A stretch of 64,000 nucleotides of DNA from Strigops habroptila (GCF_004027225.2 NC_046358.1:65801028-65865027); one strand, 5' to 3'; positions 1 through 11,394 are shown, counted from the first letter of the stretch. The notes: generated by a model not told the origin, from the letters alone. A program made the numbers and translations.

Positions 1-993
1 GGTTTAGCAACTTCATTCGCCAGCTCCTTCAGGACCCGTGGATGGATTTCATCAGGTCCCATGGACTTGTGCACGTTCAGGTTCTTAAGATGGTCTCAGA
101 CCTGATCCTCTCCTACAGTGGGCCTAAGGTCTTCATTTTCACAGTCTCTGCATCTGCTTTCCAAGACTTTCGTGGTGTGGTCAGAGCATTTGCTGGTGAA
201 GACTGAGGCAAAGAAGTCATTAAGAACCTCAGCCTTCTCCAAATCCATGGTAGCCAGCTCTCCTGATAGCTTCCGGAGAAGGCCCACGTTGTCCCTAGTC
301 TGTCTTTTATTTGCTACGTATCTACAGAATCCTTTCCTGTTATCTTTCACATCCCTTGCAGATTTAATTCTAGCTGGGCCTTAGCTTTCCTAACCTGGTC
401 CCTAGCTTCCCGGGCAATGCTCCTATATTCTTCCCAGGCTGCCTGTCCTCGCTTCCACCTTCTATAAGCGTCTTTTTTCCCTCTATGTTTCCTCAGCAGC
501 TCCTTGTCCATCCATGGAGGTCTCCTGGCCCTCCTGCTGCACTTCCTTCTAGTCGGGATGCAACACTCCTGAGCACGTAGCAGGTGATCCTTGAATACCG
601 ACCAGCAGTCTTGGGCTCCCCTGCCCTCTAGGACTATATCCCATGAAACCTTACTAAGGAGGTTCCTGTAGAGGCCAAAGTCTGCTATCTTGAAGTCCAG
701 GGCAGTGAGCTTGCTGCATGCTCTTCTCACTGTCCTGAGGATCTCAAACTCAACCATCTCGTGATCACTAGAGCCAAGGCTGCCCTGGAGCATCACATTT
801 CCAACCAGTCCCTTGCTGTTGGTGGGCACGAGGTCAAGCATGGCACCCCCCCTTGTCGGCTCCTCTACTGCTTGAAAGAGGAAGTTGTCTTCCACACAAT
901 CGAGGAACCTCCTGGATTGCTTGTGCCGGGCCGTACTGTCCCTCCAACAGATGTCAGGATAGTTCAAGTCCCCCATGAGGACAAGTGCCTGCG
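1..993 (-). mobile_element. CR1 LINE fragment: end of endonuclease to start of reverse transcriptase, decayed
   Basis: Minus-strand translation gives the CR1 ORF2 endonuclease C-terminus ([14 protein letters not shown] near 950-990, [11 protein letters not shown] further on), the linker, and the entry to the reverse transcriptase (HKSMGPDEIHPRVLKELA near 10-70). The frame is broken by a 1-nt shift near 350 and an in-frame TGA near 95, so it is inactive. The 3' part of the element continues beyond the left edge. It lies within LTO1 intron 1 if that intron extends this far. Confidence 0.9.
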
Positions 994-1244
994 AGTGTGA
1001 TCAGTACTTTCACCAGAGTAACACTGCTAACTACAAGCTTACAACTCTGGTTCAAGTTTCTACATGGGGGAAGAGCCCAGATCGAGCAGGTAAGTCACTC
1101 AGGAACAGCAAAGAGGAGAATTCTGGCCAGGGAGTGCAGGTAGTGGGGACATGGTGGCACTGAAATGCCACAGAGCGCTGGTGGGGGGCTCAGCTTCTAC
1201 CCCTTGGCACTAAAAAGGCTCCACATAGAAATGCAGAACCACAG

Positions 1245-1304
1245 GACTGGTCGGACTTGATGATCTTGAAGGTCTTTTCCAAACTAGTTGATTCTACAAT
1301 TCTA
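1245..1304 (+). mobile_element. CR1 3'-end remnant
   Basis: About 60 bp of the CR1 3' end in plus orientation: GGACTTGATGATCTTGAAGG, then the TCTTTTCCAA block and the degenerate tail GATTCTACAATTCTA. It is in the presumed LTO1 intron 1. Confidence 0.7.
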
Positions 1305-1349
1305 ACTTCCCCCATCCTTCTCCTTCCTCATCCCTTCCCTGGACTCATT

Positions 1350-1890
1350 ATGGAATCACAGAATCAACCAGGTTGGAAAAGACCTTTAAACTCACCAAGT
1401 CCAACCATTCTCCAGCACTGCCAAGGACACCACTAAACCATGGCACTAAGGGCCTCGTCTACACAGTTTGTGAACACTTCCACGGATGGTGACTCCACCA
1501 CTGCCCTGGGCAGCCTGTTCCAATGCCTGAACACCCTTCTGGGGAAGAAATTGTTCCTAATCTCCAGTCTAAACCTCCCCTGGCGCAGCTTCAGGCCGTT
1601 TCCTCTTGTCCTGTCACTTGTTACTTGGGAGCAGAGACCACCCACCTCCTGGCTCCATCCTCCTTTCAGGTAGTTGCAGAGAGCGATAAGGTCCCCCCTG
1701 AGCCTTCTCTTCTCCAGACTAAACTCCCCCAGGTCCCTCAGCCGTTCCTCATCACACTTGTGCTCGAGGCCCTTCACCAGCTCCATTGCCCTTCTCTGGA
1801 CCCACTCCAGCACCTCAATGTCTCTCTTGTAGTGAGAGACCCAGAACTGAACACAGGATTCGAGGTGCGGCCTCACCAGTGCCAAGGTGA
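1350..1890 (-). mobile_element. CR1 LINE 3' fragment with ORF2 C-terminus
   Basis: The element reads on the minus strand and is 5'-truncated near 1890, ending at the degenerate TGATTCCATA tail near 1350. The long minus-strand frame (1433-1885) encodes the conserved CR1 ORF2 C-terminus, including [11 protein letters not shown] and [19 protein letters not shown], and then the 3' UTR. The frame is still open for 150 codons, which suggests a fairly young copy. It sits inside the start of LTO1 intron 1, about 240 bp from the splice donor. Confidence 0.92.
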
Positions 1891-1989
1891 AGCCCGGGCC
1901 TCACCCCTTTTACCGCCCTTCACCCCTCACTTTTCCCTTCTCACCTCCTGCCGCCAGCTGGACGCCGAGGACCAGACCCTGACGCAGGC

Positions 1990-2500
1990 CTAGGCCCAGG
2001 CCTAAGCCCGGGGCTCCCTTCCCTCCCGCTCCGCTGACCGTTACCCGCGGCAAGCGAGGCGTCTCGCAGCGGCTCCGCCGGCCCTCCGACAACCCTGGGC
2101 CCCAGCCAGGGCTCCCCGACCCACCGCACCTCTCCTCGGCCATCACGATCTCCTCAAACATGTCGGACTCCTCAACCCCGGCCGCCATCTCGCCACCACC
2201 GCCCGCGGCCGCTGGGCATGCCGGGAAACGACGGCGCGCCGGAGGAGCCACGGCTGCTCCACTGCGCAGGCGCGTAAACCACCCCCAGCCGGGCTTGGCG
2301 GGGGGAGGGGGCATGGCCTGAGCACGCCTTGACCCCATCTCCTTCCGTCTGGCCCCGCCCCGGTGAACGGCGGCGCCGCGTATGCGCAGGAGGGGGCGCC
2401 CGACACCGCAGAGCCGGGGACGGGGGTGTAGCGGGGCTGGGACATAGCGGGGCGCCGCCGGTGACGGTGGGGACACGCTTCCGTCCACCCCCCGGCTCCG
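1990..2500 (-). promoter_or_regulatory. LTO1: LTO1 CpG-island promoter with NRF1-like and ZNF143-like sites
   Basis: This GC- and CpG-rich block surrounds the LTO1 start codon. Seen directly: TGCGCAGGCGCG at 2263-2274, close to the NRF1 consensus, and on the minus strand TTTCCCGGCATGCC at about 2214-2230, close to the ZNF143/STAF SBS motif. No TATA box is visible. Both motifs are typical of housekeeping promoters. The transcription start is inferred to lie at about 2195-2260. Confidence 0.6.
2130..2188 (-). CDS. LTO1: LTO1 (ORAOV1) coding exon 1, partial gene
   Basis: The exon reads MAAGVEESDMFEEIVMAEE followed by the first two bases of an Arg codon, then a GT donor (G at 2129, T at 2128) with context GAG-AG|GTGCGG. 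This resembles the start of vertebrate LTO1/ORAOV1, whose N-terminus has the pattern D-I-F-(D/E)-x-I-V-M-A-(D/E)-E-R. LTO1 is a small conserved adaptor that, with YAE1, helps load an Fe-S cluster onto the ABCE1/Rli1 ribosome-recycling ATPase (family knowledge). Only 59 coding bases are present; later exons lie left of the window. The start is the first ATG after a CpG-rich, TATA-less promoter. LTO1 beside FGF19 on the same strand is the usual vertebrate arrangement, which supports the call. Confidence 0.85.
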
Positions 2501-2940
2501 ACACAAGCCAGCTTGGCGTTGCTCTGAGGTGGTTCTGAGCTTCAAGTCGTGTATTTTCGATGTATATACCCCAAATTGTGTATATTTTTGATGTAAATAC
2601 CTGAACCAAGCTTCAGTGTGCTGTTCCAGACAGCTTTCTTACATGTATTTGGTGTTATGGATCCACACTGGTAACAGGAAGCGTTTATACTCATTTATAA
2701 GCATATATTTTCATCTTAACTCACTCTTGTATTACATCCTTTAATGAAAATGTGGCTGTAGGCGCACCAAAGCCAATCGCAATAGGGGTACAACAGGTCT
2801 GTTACCTTCCAAACCATGCACAGGAGAGCAGAGGATTTGAAAAGATAGCTTTAAAATCCAGAGGACGGTCTAAAGAGAAAAACTACATTAGAGTGAAAGT
2901 AAAGTCGTGCTGCTAAAGGTTTAGCTAAGCAGATATAGCA
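2500..2940. other. Intergenic, upstream of LTO1; nothing recognised
   Basis: AT-rich sequence between the LTO1 CpG island and a CR1 fragment. It contains two related ATTTTCGATGTATATACC / ATTTTTGATGTAAATACC segments near 2550-2600, a small imperfect tandem duplication. No coding signal is seen. Confidence 0.4.
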
Positions 2941-3225
2941 ATCATAGAACCATGGAATGGTTTGGGTTGGAAGGGAACTTAAAGCTCATCCAGTTCCAAA
3001 CCCCTGCCATGGGCAGGGGTGCCTCACCCTAGACCATGTCACCCAAGACACTGTCCAGCCTGGCCTTGAACACTGCCAGCGATGGGGCAGCCACAGCTTT
3101 CTGGGCAACCTGTGTCAGCACCTCACCACCCTCATAGTGAAGAACTTCTTCCTTGTATCTAACCTGAACTTCCCTTGTTTAAGTTTAAACCCATTATCCC
3201 TTGTCCTATCAATCCCAGTCCATTA
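2941..3225 (-). mobile_element. CR1 LINE 3' fragment
   Basis: The plus strand begins CATAGAACCATGGAATGG and continues with the GGTTTGGGTTGGAAGGGA, CCTGCCATGGGCAGGG and GTTTAAGTTTAAACCCATTA blocks, the reverse complement of an avian CR1 3' end. It is diverged and has no ORF. Confidence 0.9.
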
Positions 3226-5282
3226 AAAATGCTCCACCACAGCAGGCTGTCCTGATTTATCTATAGTGACCTTGGTGAGCTGGCCAGTGTGTTTTCTGCA
3301 TTAATTTAAAGTGTAGATATCACTGGATCTCACATGAAAACACTGAAGGTTTGCTAGGTGCGAATACCAACCTGCTCTACAACCACACAATCACAAATAT
3401 ATATTGTTCACTGAGGTCAGTGAGAATATCAGGTGTCTTTGAAAGTTTCCTCTAAACTAAAAGCTACAGCTTAAATCTTGCTTTGGATGTCAATGGGGAA
3501 AAAAAAAAAAAAAAAGAGTTCTTTGATCTCAGTAGACCATGGGATTGATGGAAAATGCTGAAAACATGTCTTATGCTGCCCAAAAGGAGGGTTGGTTTCC
3601 ATAACATTTTTGAGGACAGAAAGTATAGTTCTTTCATTTATTGTTCTCCATTCATATACAAAGTACTCTGGCAGGGTAGAAAGAGTGGTCCCAAATTTTC
3701 CATGAACATTGTTTCAGTGCTTTGAGCAGAGGTAAAGTTGATATTACGGCTCTTCAATGAAGGATTTATAGCTTTTTTCACTTCTCCAATGTGGAAATAA
3801 AGATGCCCAGAGTCTCCTTTCCTACAGCTTTCCCACTATTCTAACACCTTGTATTTGCACATCATAGCTTCTAACTGAGAATTCACAAGGGGACAGTTGA
3901 CACCTGACCTTTAAAAACCTTTTAGGGCTGTAAAATGTACTGTTGCAAATGAAAGCACTGCAATTGTCCTGCTGGCTTTGAGAAACTGGGATCGACTGGG
4001 AGGTGTATGGTGAAAGGTGGTGGTGGTGTTTACATTCCCACTGAACCAGAGGCAATGGTGTGTTGAGGTTTTGCACACCAAGTTCCTGACCAAGTCAGGT
4101 GCCTGACAGTAGGGAAAGCATTTTCCAGTAATCCTTCCACCTCAAGCTGTGACCTTCCCAGATTTTATAAGCAAAGCAGCCAGGTTTGGTCAGAACTTGG
4201 ATGGGAAGCCTCCAAGGAAAACTAAAGTGCTCCAGGAAGCGGTGTGGGTAATTTAGCTCCTGGCATCTTCCCTTTGTCTGAATAAATATTGAACCAACCT
4301 CTAACCATGCTGTTGCAGTAAGAAATGTTGTGCTTCTGGGAGAAGATGCAAATCCAGAGGTGTCAGCAAACAGAGTCCCTGGAGAGCTCAAGATGCTGTT
4401 TGAAAATGTAAGGTTGCTCATCTTTGTGCTCTTGAGCAATATTAATGAACAACGATGTTACATATACTGAGAAGATCTCTCTCTGGTTATATTAAACAGT
4501 TTACCCTATATTTGCTGTGTTTCCCATCAAAACTGTTTGGTTTCTTTTTAGCAGAAAATTAAAAGCGGATTTTTGCTGACCAAACATTAAAAGTTCATAT
4601 TTATTTTATTTTGTTTTCTGGTTTTTATTTCTTTAAAAAAAAAAAAAAAAAAAAAAAAGTCTTGAAAGCTATCTAATATTCAAAGACAATATAGTGTCTG
4701 ATCAAAACTGGGAATGAAAACCAGAAACCAGAATGTCCCAAGCCTGAAAACTTTTGGAATCAACCAACTTGAAAATCAGGACTACCTTTCCCAGTACATT
4801 GGGAGCAGGAACCCTCCAGATGTGTGGCAGTGACTCAACAGAAAGGAGATTGGGAAACATCACAAGAGATGTTTTCCAGCCAAGATATCTGCAGTTCCTG
4901 TGACTCACAGCATTTCCAAACAGAAAGCAACATCTTTTTCAGGCAAAAATAACCAGTTTCCTCCCCAGCTGAGTGTGGTTCCCACTTGTAAAAGGGAGCA
5001 GCCTTCCATTCACAGGATTTTTTGCATTTTGCAGGTGAACTTTGCACAGCTGAAGAGAAATCAGAGAAAATACACTGATAGGGAATTTTTCTATCTCCCC
5101 AAGGAATCACCTCCTCTGAGCATCTGGGGCTTAGTACGCTTTTCTGTGTCAGGCACCTCGAAGGCTGTGGGAATGGCATGCCAGGGTTTAATGACATGGA
5201 AATGGAATATGAAAGGGATATTTTATAGAATAGATGCAAATCCACAGTTGAGGATGTCTACAGGTAGCACTCACCGGCCTAA
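3226..5282. other. Intergenic between FGF19 and LTO1; only poly(A) tracts recognised
   Basis: No gene is recognised. It holds an A18 run near 3499-3516 and an A24 run near 4635-4658. The overlapping frames of 100-136 codons at 4095-5298 run on both strands, resemble no family I know and have mixed composition, so I treat them as chance. Confidence 0.4.
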
Positions 5283-5618
5283 ATCTACAAGTACCTGAAA
5301 GGAGGTTGTAGTGAGGTGGGTGTTGATCTCTTCTCCCAAGTGACAAGTGATAGGATGAAACAGCCTCAAGCTGCGCCAGGGGAGGTTTAGACTGGATATT
5401 AGGAAAAAATCCTTCACCAAAAGGGTGGTCAAGCGCTGGAACAGGATGCCCAGGGCAGTGGTGGAGTCAGAATCCCAGGAGGTATTTAAAAGATGTGTAG
5501 ATGTAGTGCTTAGGGACATGGTTTAGTGGTGGACTTGCCAGTGTTAGGTTAACAGTTGGACTCACGATCTTAAGGGTCTTTTCCAACCTTAATGATTCTA
5601 TGAATCTGTTCTATGATT
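5283..5618 (+). mobile_element. CR1 LINE 3' fragment
   Basis: The plus strand shows the CR1 blocks TACCTGAAAGGAGGTTGTAG, GGTTTAGACTGGATATTAGG, the GGTGGTCAAGCGCTGGAACAG block and TCTTTTCCAACC, and ends in ATGATTCTATGAATC. It lies downstream of FGF19 and before the start of LTO1. Confidence 0.92.
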
Positions 5619-6053
5619 GAATTAGGAGGAATAGGAGGAAAACATCAGGACATACAGCTTAAAGCTGAACTCATTTGTTGTACCAAGAGAATAATAACTT
5701 AGGACTAGATGGAGCGACCTTCACATATCCCAAGGTCAAAAATTAACAAGCTGATTCCAAAACCCTCCTGTAACAGAGATATTTTCTTAGACTTGCTGTT
5801 TCACATGGAGCTCATCAATAACTGGCAGTGGACAGACAGGTGTGAAGTCTAGCCTTGGCATTCACTGCCTAGCTTTGGGAAAACCCCTTTGTCTCTCCTG
5901 TCCTTGTGGCTCAACTATGTCACCTTCACAAGGGACTCCATCTTCACATGGAATGAAGCCAGATGTCACAGTTTGCTAAAGCTCTTTCAAGCCTCTAGAC
6001 TAAAGGAGTGACAAGAGACTCAGCTAGATTTCTGTGTTGAAGATGATTTTCTT

Positions 6054-6059
6054 TTTATT
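6054..6059 (-). terminator. FGF19: Candidate FGF19 polyadenylation signal (AATAAA)
   Basis: TTTATT on the plus strand is AATAAA on the minus strand, 1.46 kb downstream of the FGF19 stop codon, the first canonical hexamer I see on that strand. A variant ATTAAA lies closer, at 7148-7153, and would give a UTR of about 370 nt. RNA evidence would decide between them. Confidence 0.45.
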
Positions 6060-7522
6060 GCAAATGTACACATGACACTACTGATGATGCACAGAAATTT
6101 AAAAAGCTATTGTTTGCTAAAATTGCATGATTACAAAACTCCACAAAATCTGTTATGACTAAAAAACCCACCTTCAGGAGTATATAAATAGAATTTTGAG
6201 CATAAATAACAGTAACAAAATAAACAGATGTATGTTTTCAATAAATTAATTATAAATATTGCATTGGCAATGAAGTGCTAGGTCAGAAGAACACCAGTAT
6301 TTCCAGTTGAGCTTGGTTTTCTTTGTATAGAAATCTCTATTATACATGAACCTTTGGAAACAAGTAGAATCCCTGAACCCTTGTTTCACATTGCTTTTTG
6401 CTTCTTTTTTTCTTTGGTTATTCCTTTGTCAAGCTGTTTCAACAGGAGAACAGAACTGAAGACATCAGATGTTCATGTTAGGTGCTCCTAATTCCTTCCT
6501 GCAAGAAAAGCGGCCTGGCTGTCCCAGTTCTGTGGCATTGAAGTCACTAAACTTGTCTCCTCACTGATTCCCAAGGATACAGAATCAAGCCTGGAAGAGT
6601 CTTGAAGGAATTGCTAATGGATAACAGTTAAACATGAAAACCTATTTTGCAATTGATTTGACCTGTACATCATCCATTTTCAGTCTTTCTCTCCATTTGC
6701 TAATGACATACATGTTTATATACAACAGGACCTTAATTAAACACTAATTTGATGGCTCATTCCCTGCCTGATGAACATAAACGCTAGTTCTGTGCACTTT
6801 TCCAACCATGCACTAAATTCTCACTTATGTTAATGAGAACTCTTTGCTGGATAATGCTGATGCCACAATGAACATAAATTAGCCTATAAAAGAAATCAAA
6901 GATCCAGTTTTCCAACGTACCCTTTAGCAATAAGGGAAAGAAGAATCTTTTTCCCTTTCTTCCCTTATTTTCTAAGGGAAGAAAAAGCACAATATACAAG
7001 CAAAATTGTTTTTTTCAGTGGTATGCTTTCAATAGAAAGTTTTCCCAGCATGTTGTCAGCAGCTTCTCAAGAAATAGCATTAGCTCTAGTTCAAGTAACC
7101 GCATTTGCTAGGTTTTCCTTAATCCTGTCTTGTTCCATATGTTTGTGTTTAATGCCTCCAAAGAGGAAAAGATTTCCTCCTATGAGCTATAGAAATAACA
7201 GGTGAACATATGTAGTATTGAAGTTGATGTAGAAAAACTCTAGCTATTTTGTCATCACCACAGAAATGGAGGGACTCTGATAAAGCTGCTAAGCTTTTCT
7301 TATTTTTTCCTTCTTTTCCAGATAAAACTATGGCTAGGCAATTCTTTAGACTATAGAATAGCCTCTGGGCACTCATCTCTTGCAGGTACCACACATTGCA
7401 AGGAAAAGGCTGGCTCCATACTGAAATATACAAAAAAGTTGGAGATACCACTACAGGAAAAGCTAAAAACCCAGCAGTATTCTGCAATATTTCTTTAAAA
7501 ACACCTGTGTGTGTGACCAGAG
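6060..7522 (-). other. FGF19: Probable FGF19 3' UTR
   Basis: AT-rich sequence directly after the FGF19 stop codon, with no recognisable repeat or CR1 copy. It is assigned as 3' UTR only because it lies between the stop and the first AATAAA. The short frames inside it look like chance. Confidence 0.45.
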
Positions 7523-7855
7523 TCATTTCTGAAAGCTAGGGCTCTTCACTGGCAACAGCTTGGAGGTGATGCCAAAGGGGTCCATGCTGTCCGTTTCCAG
7601 GGGTGAAGAGTACACCTCTGGTTCAAAGGCTTGGCTGTAATCACCATATTCACCAAAGTCTGTTGACTCTACAGGCACAGTGTTGATCATAGGTAAGAAG
7701 TGAGATAGTGGAAGGAAATCTTTCCCTTTGAACTGTTGTCTTTGCTTGGCACTACTCAAAGACACTGATATTCCGTATTTTTTTGATTTATATACATTGT
7801 AGCCGTCTGGACGAATCTCCTCTTCAAAGGAACAATCCTCAGTGGAATACCTGAG
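7523..7855 (-). CDS. FGF19: FGF19 exon 3 coding part
   Basis: Codes residues 110-219 and the stop, starting LRYSTEDCSFEEEIRPDGYN. The acceptor TTCAG|CTC is chosen over the AG five bases further on because exon 2 ends in phase 0. Intron 2 is 7856-10987 (3.1 kb). Confidence 0.96.
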   Translation of the reverse strand, partial: LRYSTEDCSFEEEIRPDGYNVYKSKKYGISVSLSSAKQRQQFKGKDFLPLSHFLPMINTVPVESTDFGEYGDYSQAFEPEVYSSPLETDSMDPFGITSKLLPVKSPSFQK

Positions 7856-10800
7856 CTGAACAGCAAGGAGTAATGAGAGTTACAAATACACCCACCACAC
7901 TCATTGCATTCAGCCACAACATAAGCCTTTGATGCAACCAGTCCTTCTCCCTCTGCTCTCAGTGAGGGTGTTCCTCTGGCCTGTCATGGGTACCCCAATT
8001 TGGGGCACCTTGCAGACCCAACTGCCAGATCCATGCTGGTGGGCTGTCCACTGCCTCTCTGCCTAACTGCTGCAGGGCTGCAGGTAGGACCCATTGTGCT
8101 GGTGACAGTGACGGGCCACAGCCACCGAGATGAAGTGCCCTGAGGTGGTCAGGCAGTTGGACTAGATGATAGTTGTAGGTCACTTTCAACTGAAATCATT
8201 CCACTCTACCGTATTCTACTCTACTCAAGCTCCCCATGTTGCACACAACATGCATTTTGGGTTACGAGGCCTGTAAAAGAACTAATCCAGCACTCCTGAA
8301 GTTAATACATGTCCATCACACTAAATAAGCTTTGAATCCTGGGTGTGGACTTCTTCACAGCTACAACATTTATCCTGTCCTGAGTACAAGGAAAAAGAAT
8401 CTCAGATGACAGTGCTCATTTAGATAAAGTGTCCTTAGTTGCTGACAGTACTTAACTGCAGTCATGAGACCTAACCCAACAATCCTCAGGTGTAAACCTC
8501 TAGGCTCTGTTGGGGCCTGTGTAAGGGCTTCAGGATCAGGTCTGTAGAAAGGCAGTGCTGTCAAAGACAGCACTTATACAAACAAACATGGCCAATCAGT
8601 ACAAATTTGAAGGGTAAGATTAAGATTCAGTCTGTGTGTAACTGAAAATGAAACTGCCTTTCTTTCTACTCAGCATTTATTGAGATTACAAAAGACCAGT
8701 TAGTGCAGTGTTATGTTCTCATTACACCTTAGAACTACCAAATTAATCCCAGAAGAAGTTAAGATTTTGTATAGAAGAAGACATTTTCTTAGGTATGAAT
8801 TTGTAGAATTATACTTGTGACATACTGTACAGATAGTACCTTAGGATTTTGTATCAGACCTTTCCAGACCCTTGCACAAGCATGCGTTTCTTACAACTCT
8901 GGTGCTATTCCAGGCTCAGCCACCACAGGTGATTGAACTTGTGGTCGGTCAATAAAAGCCAATTGCTGATTGTGTCTCAGTCTGCAGTGATAAAAGTGTC
9001 CTTACATGAATGCTCTGCCTGTCTGCATAGAAATCGTATTTGTTGCTCTTCAGTCTTTCTCAAACACCCTCAATAATACGGAGTGCAATTAAGTGCATGC
9101 ATTTAGTTGTCTTTTAAAAGTACTTTTCAAATGCATCAAATAATTTTAAAAAGTCATTTTCTCTAAATAAAATTATGAATATCCTTCTACACACATTGTA
9201 TCTCAGAAAAACATGTGTATATGATACGAATCTATGGTTGAATTGTTAGCTGTCTTTATTTCTATGAGAGCTTAGCCTCCCTAGTGAGGATGATGAAATA
9301 AAAAAGTTTCTTGAGCAAGTGTACTTTTCAAATAACAGTTATTGATTGTGCTCCCCATGTCTCAACTGTATCATTCACTTTTCATTTCACTGGAATTGTC
9401 TCTAGCATTATTTTTTTTGACCAACTACCTTTAACTCTTTCCACATTATGTTTTTTTCACAGGAGGAGTTTACAGCATGTCAGTGTTCAGATTTCCTCCT
9501 AAACTACTAGCTACAGCACACTGCACATTGAAAAACCAACCCTAGTCATAATTTTTCAAGTGTTATAAAAGGAGCATGTTGCAGGAGTGAGAGGGGTTGC
9601 CCAGTTTGGTCCCAAGACACCGTATTTGCCCTGGTAGTAGAGAGGTGACAGCACGTGTCCACAACATATGAATGTGATGGCATGGTTACATGCCATTGTA
9701 TTTTGAGGAAAAAACCCCAGCCTTGCGATTAATACTCTACACCAACAAACACAGTCTCAGTCAAGGCATATATGTCTTCAAAACAATGTTAGACAAAAGC
9801 TGGTTTTAAATTCTGGGACTCCTGAAGTCCAGCTGGCAGCTCCGATGGGAGCAGGATCCAAGCTGTGCTTTGTTTTCGTTGATCATTTTGCTTTGGATAT
9901 ACATTAAAACATTAAGCTAATAATTGACCTGCCATATCGTCTGAACCTCTGCACCTTATCACTGCATCGATTGACTCTAGCCCAGAAAAGCAAGGAAATT
10001 CAGGAAGAAAGGCTTAATTCTGTGTTACGTATGCATTTAAAACCATCATTAGATCAGTACCACTTATTAAAGATACTGTGAGTTTTGAGAATGGACCAGA
10101 GAAATCAAAGCAGAATCAAACTGTATCTTTACTATGGCACATAAGAAGCCATCACTCTGTGAAAACCAGGCTTCCATAAAGCACTTAAACACAGACTGAA
10201 CCTAAATCTTACCCTTCAAACCCTAGAGCTGGCAACTTCTTGTGACTTAAAAACCACAAAACAAAAAAGTTTATATCTCTGATGAGGACTAGCTGATGTG
10301 TTGGCATACCCAGGGGAAAAGTGTGACCTAACATCAGTGGATCGCTCAGCTCCTCAACCTCTCGGAGTCCCTCAGGTGTGCTGTTATCGCAGTGGAGGAG
10401 AGTCCTTCCCTTGAAATCCTGTTTCTGCTTGGTACTACCTGAGAGATGGCAAACCCATCTTTCTGGGATGTGTGAGCCTGGCAGCCAGCTGGCTGTATCT
10501 CATTTCCACATGAGTAATCTTGGGGTTTTGCTTTTGGTTTTTGTTTTGCAGAATGCCTGACCTGAACTATGAGAAGTTATTCAGATTCTATGGCGTGACT
10601 TAATCTACTCCTGCAACAGGAACGCAGCCACTTTTTGGAATAAAACGCAGTTTTGCCCTGGTCTGTATTTTCAGTCTATTTTGGCAGGAGACATGCGATA
10701 CAGACTTTGCTTCCTATGATATTTCCTTGCTGCATTCTAACAATCCTCACGGCGCTATCAGTGGCCATAACCACCGGTCCTATAGAGTAAAGGGAAGCGG

Positions 10801-11394
10801 GGGGGACACCTGCAAGCTTTGTTAACCCGTTTTACTAACCCCACAAGAAGAAAAACACGCCAGCCCTTCGGTCTCGCCTGCCGTTCCAGCGCGGCGACAG
10901 GGGTAGAAATCTCCCTCGGGGAAGGCGAACCCGGGACAGAGCCGTCGGGAACCTGGGATCGGGGCCAGGGTGGGAATCGCAGCTCACCTGCCCGTGCAGC
11001 CGCCCCGCCTCGTCCATGCAGAGGTAGCGGGAGCTCCGCACGCCCTTGATGGCCACGGTGCGCACGGCCACTGCGCGGATCTCCAGCAGACCTGCGGGGC
11101 AGAGGGAAGAGCGGCGTCAGCTCCGCGGCCTCGTGCCGTCCCGCTCCGTCGCCACCGCTACCGGTACTCACTCTGGGGGCTCTGGCTACCGGCGGCATCC
11201 ACCCGGCCGTCGCCTCCGATCCGCAGGAAGCAGCTGAAGAGCCCGTGCTTGCTGGCGGTGTAGAGGTGCCGCAGCCGGATCGGTTCCCCCCAGCCGTAGT
11301 TAACATGCGGGCCGGCGTCGGGCAACTGCAGCGGCACCGCGGCGGCGGCGACGGCGAGACCCAGCAGCGCCAGGGCGGCGGGGCGCGGCCCCAT
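7523..11394 (-). CDS. FGF19: FGF19, complete three-exon coding region (219 aa)
   Basis: Coding exons are 11172-11394, 10988-11091 and 7523-7855, totalling 660 nt including TAA, so 219 residues (human FGF19 has 216). The start is the only ATG after the TATA box. Residues 1 to about 20 form a hydrophobic signal peptide. The FGF19 N-terminus (VNYGWGEPIRLRHLYT) is followed by the beta-trefoil core (EEEIRPDGYNVY, VSLSSAKQRQQFKGKDFLPL) and the C-terminal tail with SSPLETDSMDPFG and the end SPSFQK, the tail that binds beta-Klotho in the endocrine FGFs. Splice sites are A|GTGAGT, CAG|GTCTG, CAG|GTGAGC and TTCAG|CTC. The product is a secreted ligand of FGFR4-type receptors, regulating bile acid and energy metabolism in adults and inner ear, eye and brain patterning in embryos (family knowledge). 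Odd point: Cys55 lacks its usual partner, because residue 67 is Ala, while the Cys99-Cys117 pair is kept. Confidence 0.97.
7856..10987 (-). other. FGF19: FGF19 intron 2
   Basis: A 3.1-kb intron with GT-AG ends. It holds one degraded CR1 tail (8150-8226); the remainder is AT-rich unique sequence. In human FGF19 this intron carries an FXR response element; I see no clear IR-1 here (AGGTCA and TGACCT half-sites occur only singly, e.g. near 8180 and 10324). Confidence 0.8.
8150..8226 (+). mobile_element. CR1 3'-end remnant in FGF19 intron 2
   Basis: The plus strand reads GGCAGTTGGACTAGATGAT, then GTAGGTCACTTTCAACTGAA and a degenerate ATTCTACTCTACTC tail, typical of the CR1 group with an ATTCT-type end. 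Upstream sequence from about 7935 may belong to the same element but is too diverged to say. The strand is opposite to FGF19. Confidence 0.7.
10988..11091 (-). CDS. FGF19: FGF19 exon 2 (104 nt)
   Basis: Codes residues 75-109, starting SLLEIRAVAVRTVAIKGV and ending RLHGQ. The 104-nt length and phases 1/0 are the ancestral FGF exon 2 pattern. The acceptor is CCCCGCAG and the donor CAG|GTGAGC. Confidence 0.96.
11172..11394 (-). CDS. FGF19: FGF19 exon 1 coding part
   Basis: Codes residues 1-74 plus one base of codon 75. It holds the signal peptide and the first trefoil strands (ASKHGLFSCFLRIGGDGRVD). The donor is CAGA|GTGAGT. Intron 1 (11092-11171) is only 80 bp and GC-rich. Confidence 0.96.

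Noticed and set aside
1910-2609. Minus-strand frames of 100-211 codons spanning the LTO1 start
   Set aside because: Only the short MAAGVEESDMFEEIVMAEE part resembles a known protein; the rest reads through the CpG-rich promoter and the intron past a good splice donor.
8170-10330. FXR-type IR-1 element in FGF19 intron 2
   Set aside because: Only isolated half-sites (AGGTCA near 8180, inside a CR1 tail; TGACCT near 10324); no AGGTCA-N-TGACCT pair seen.
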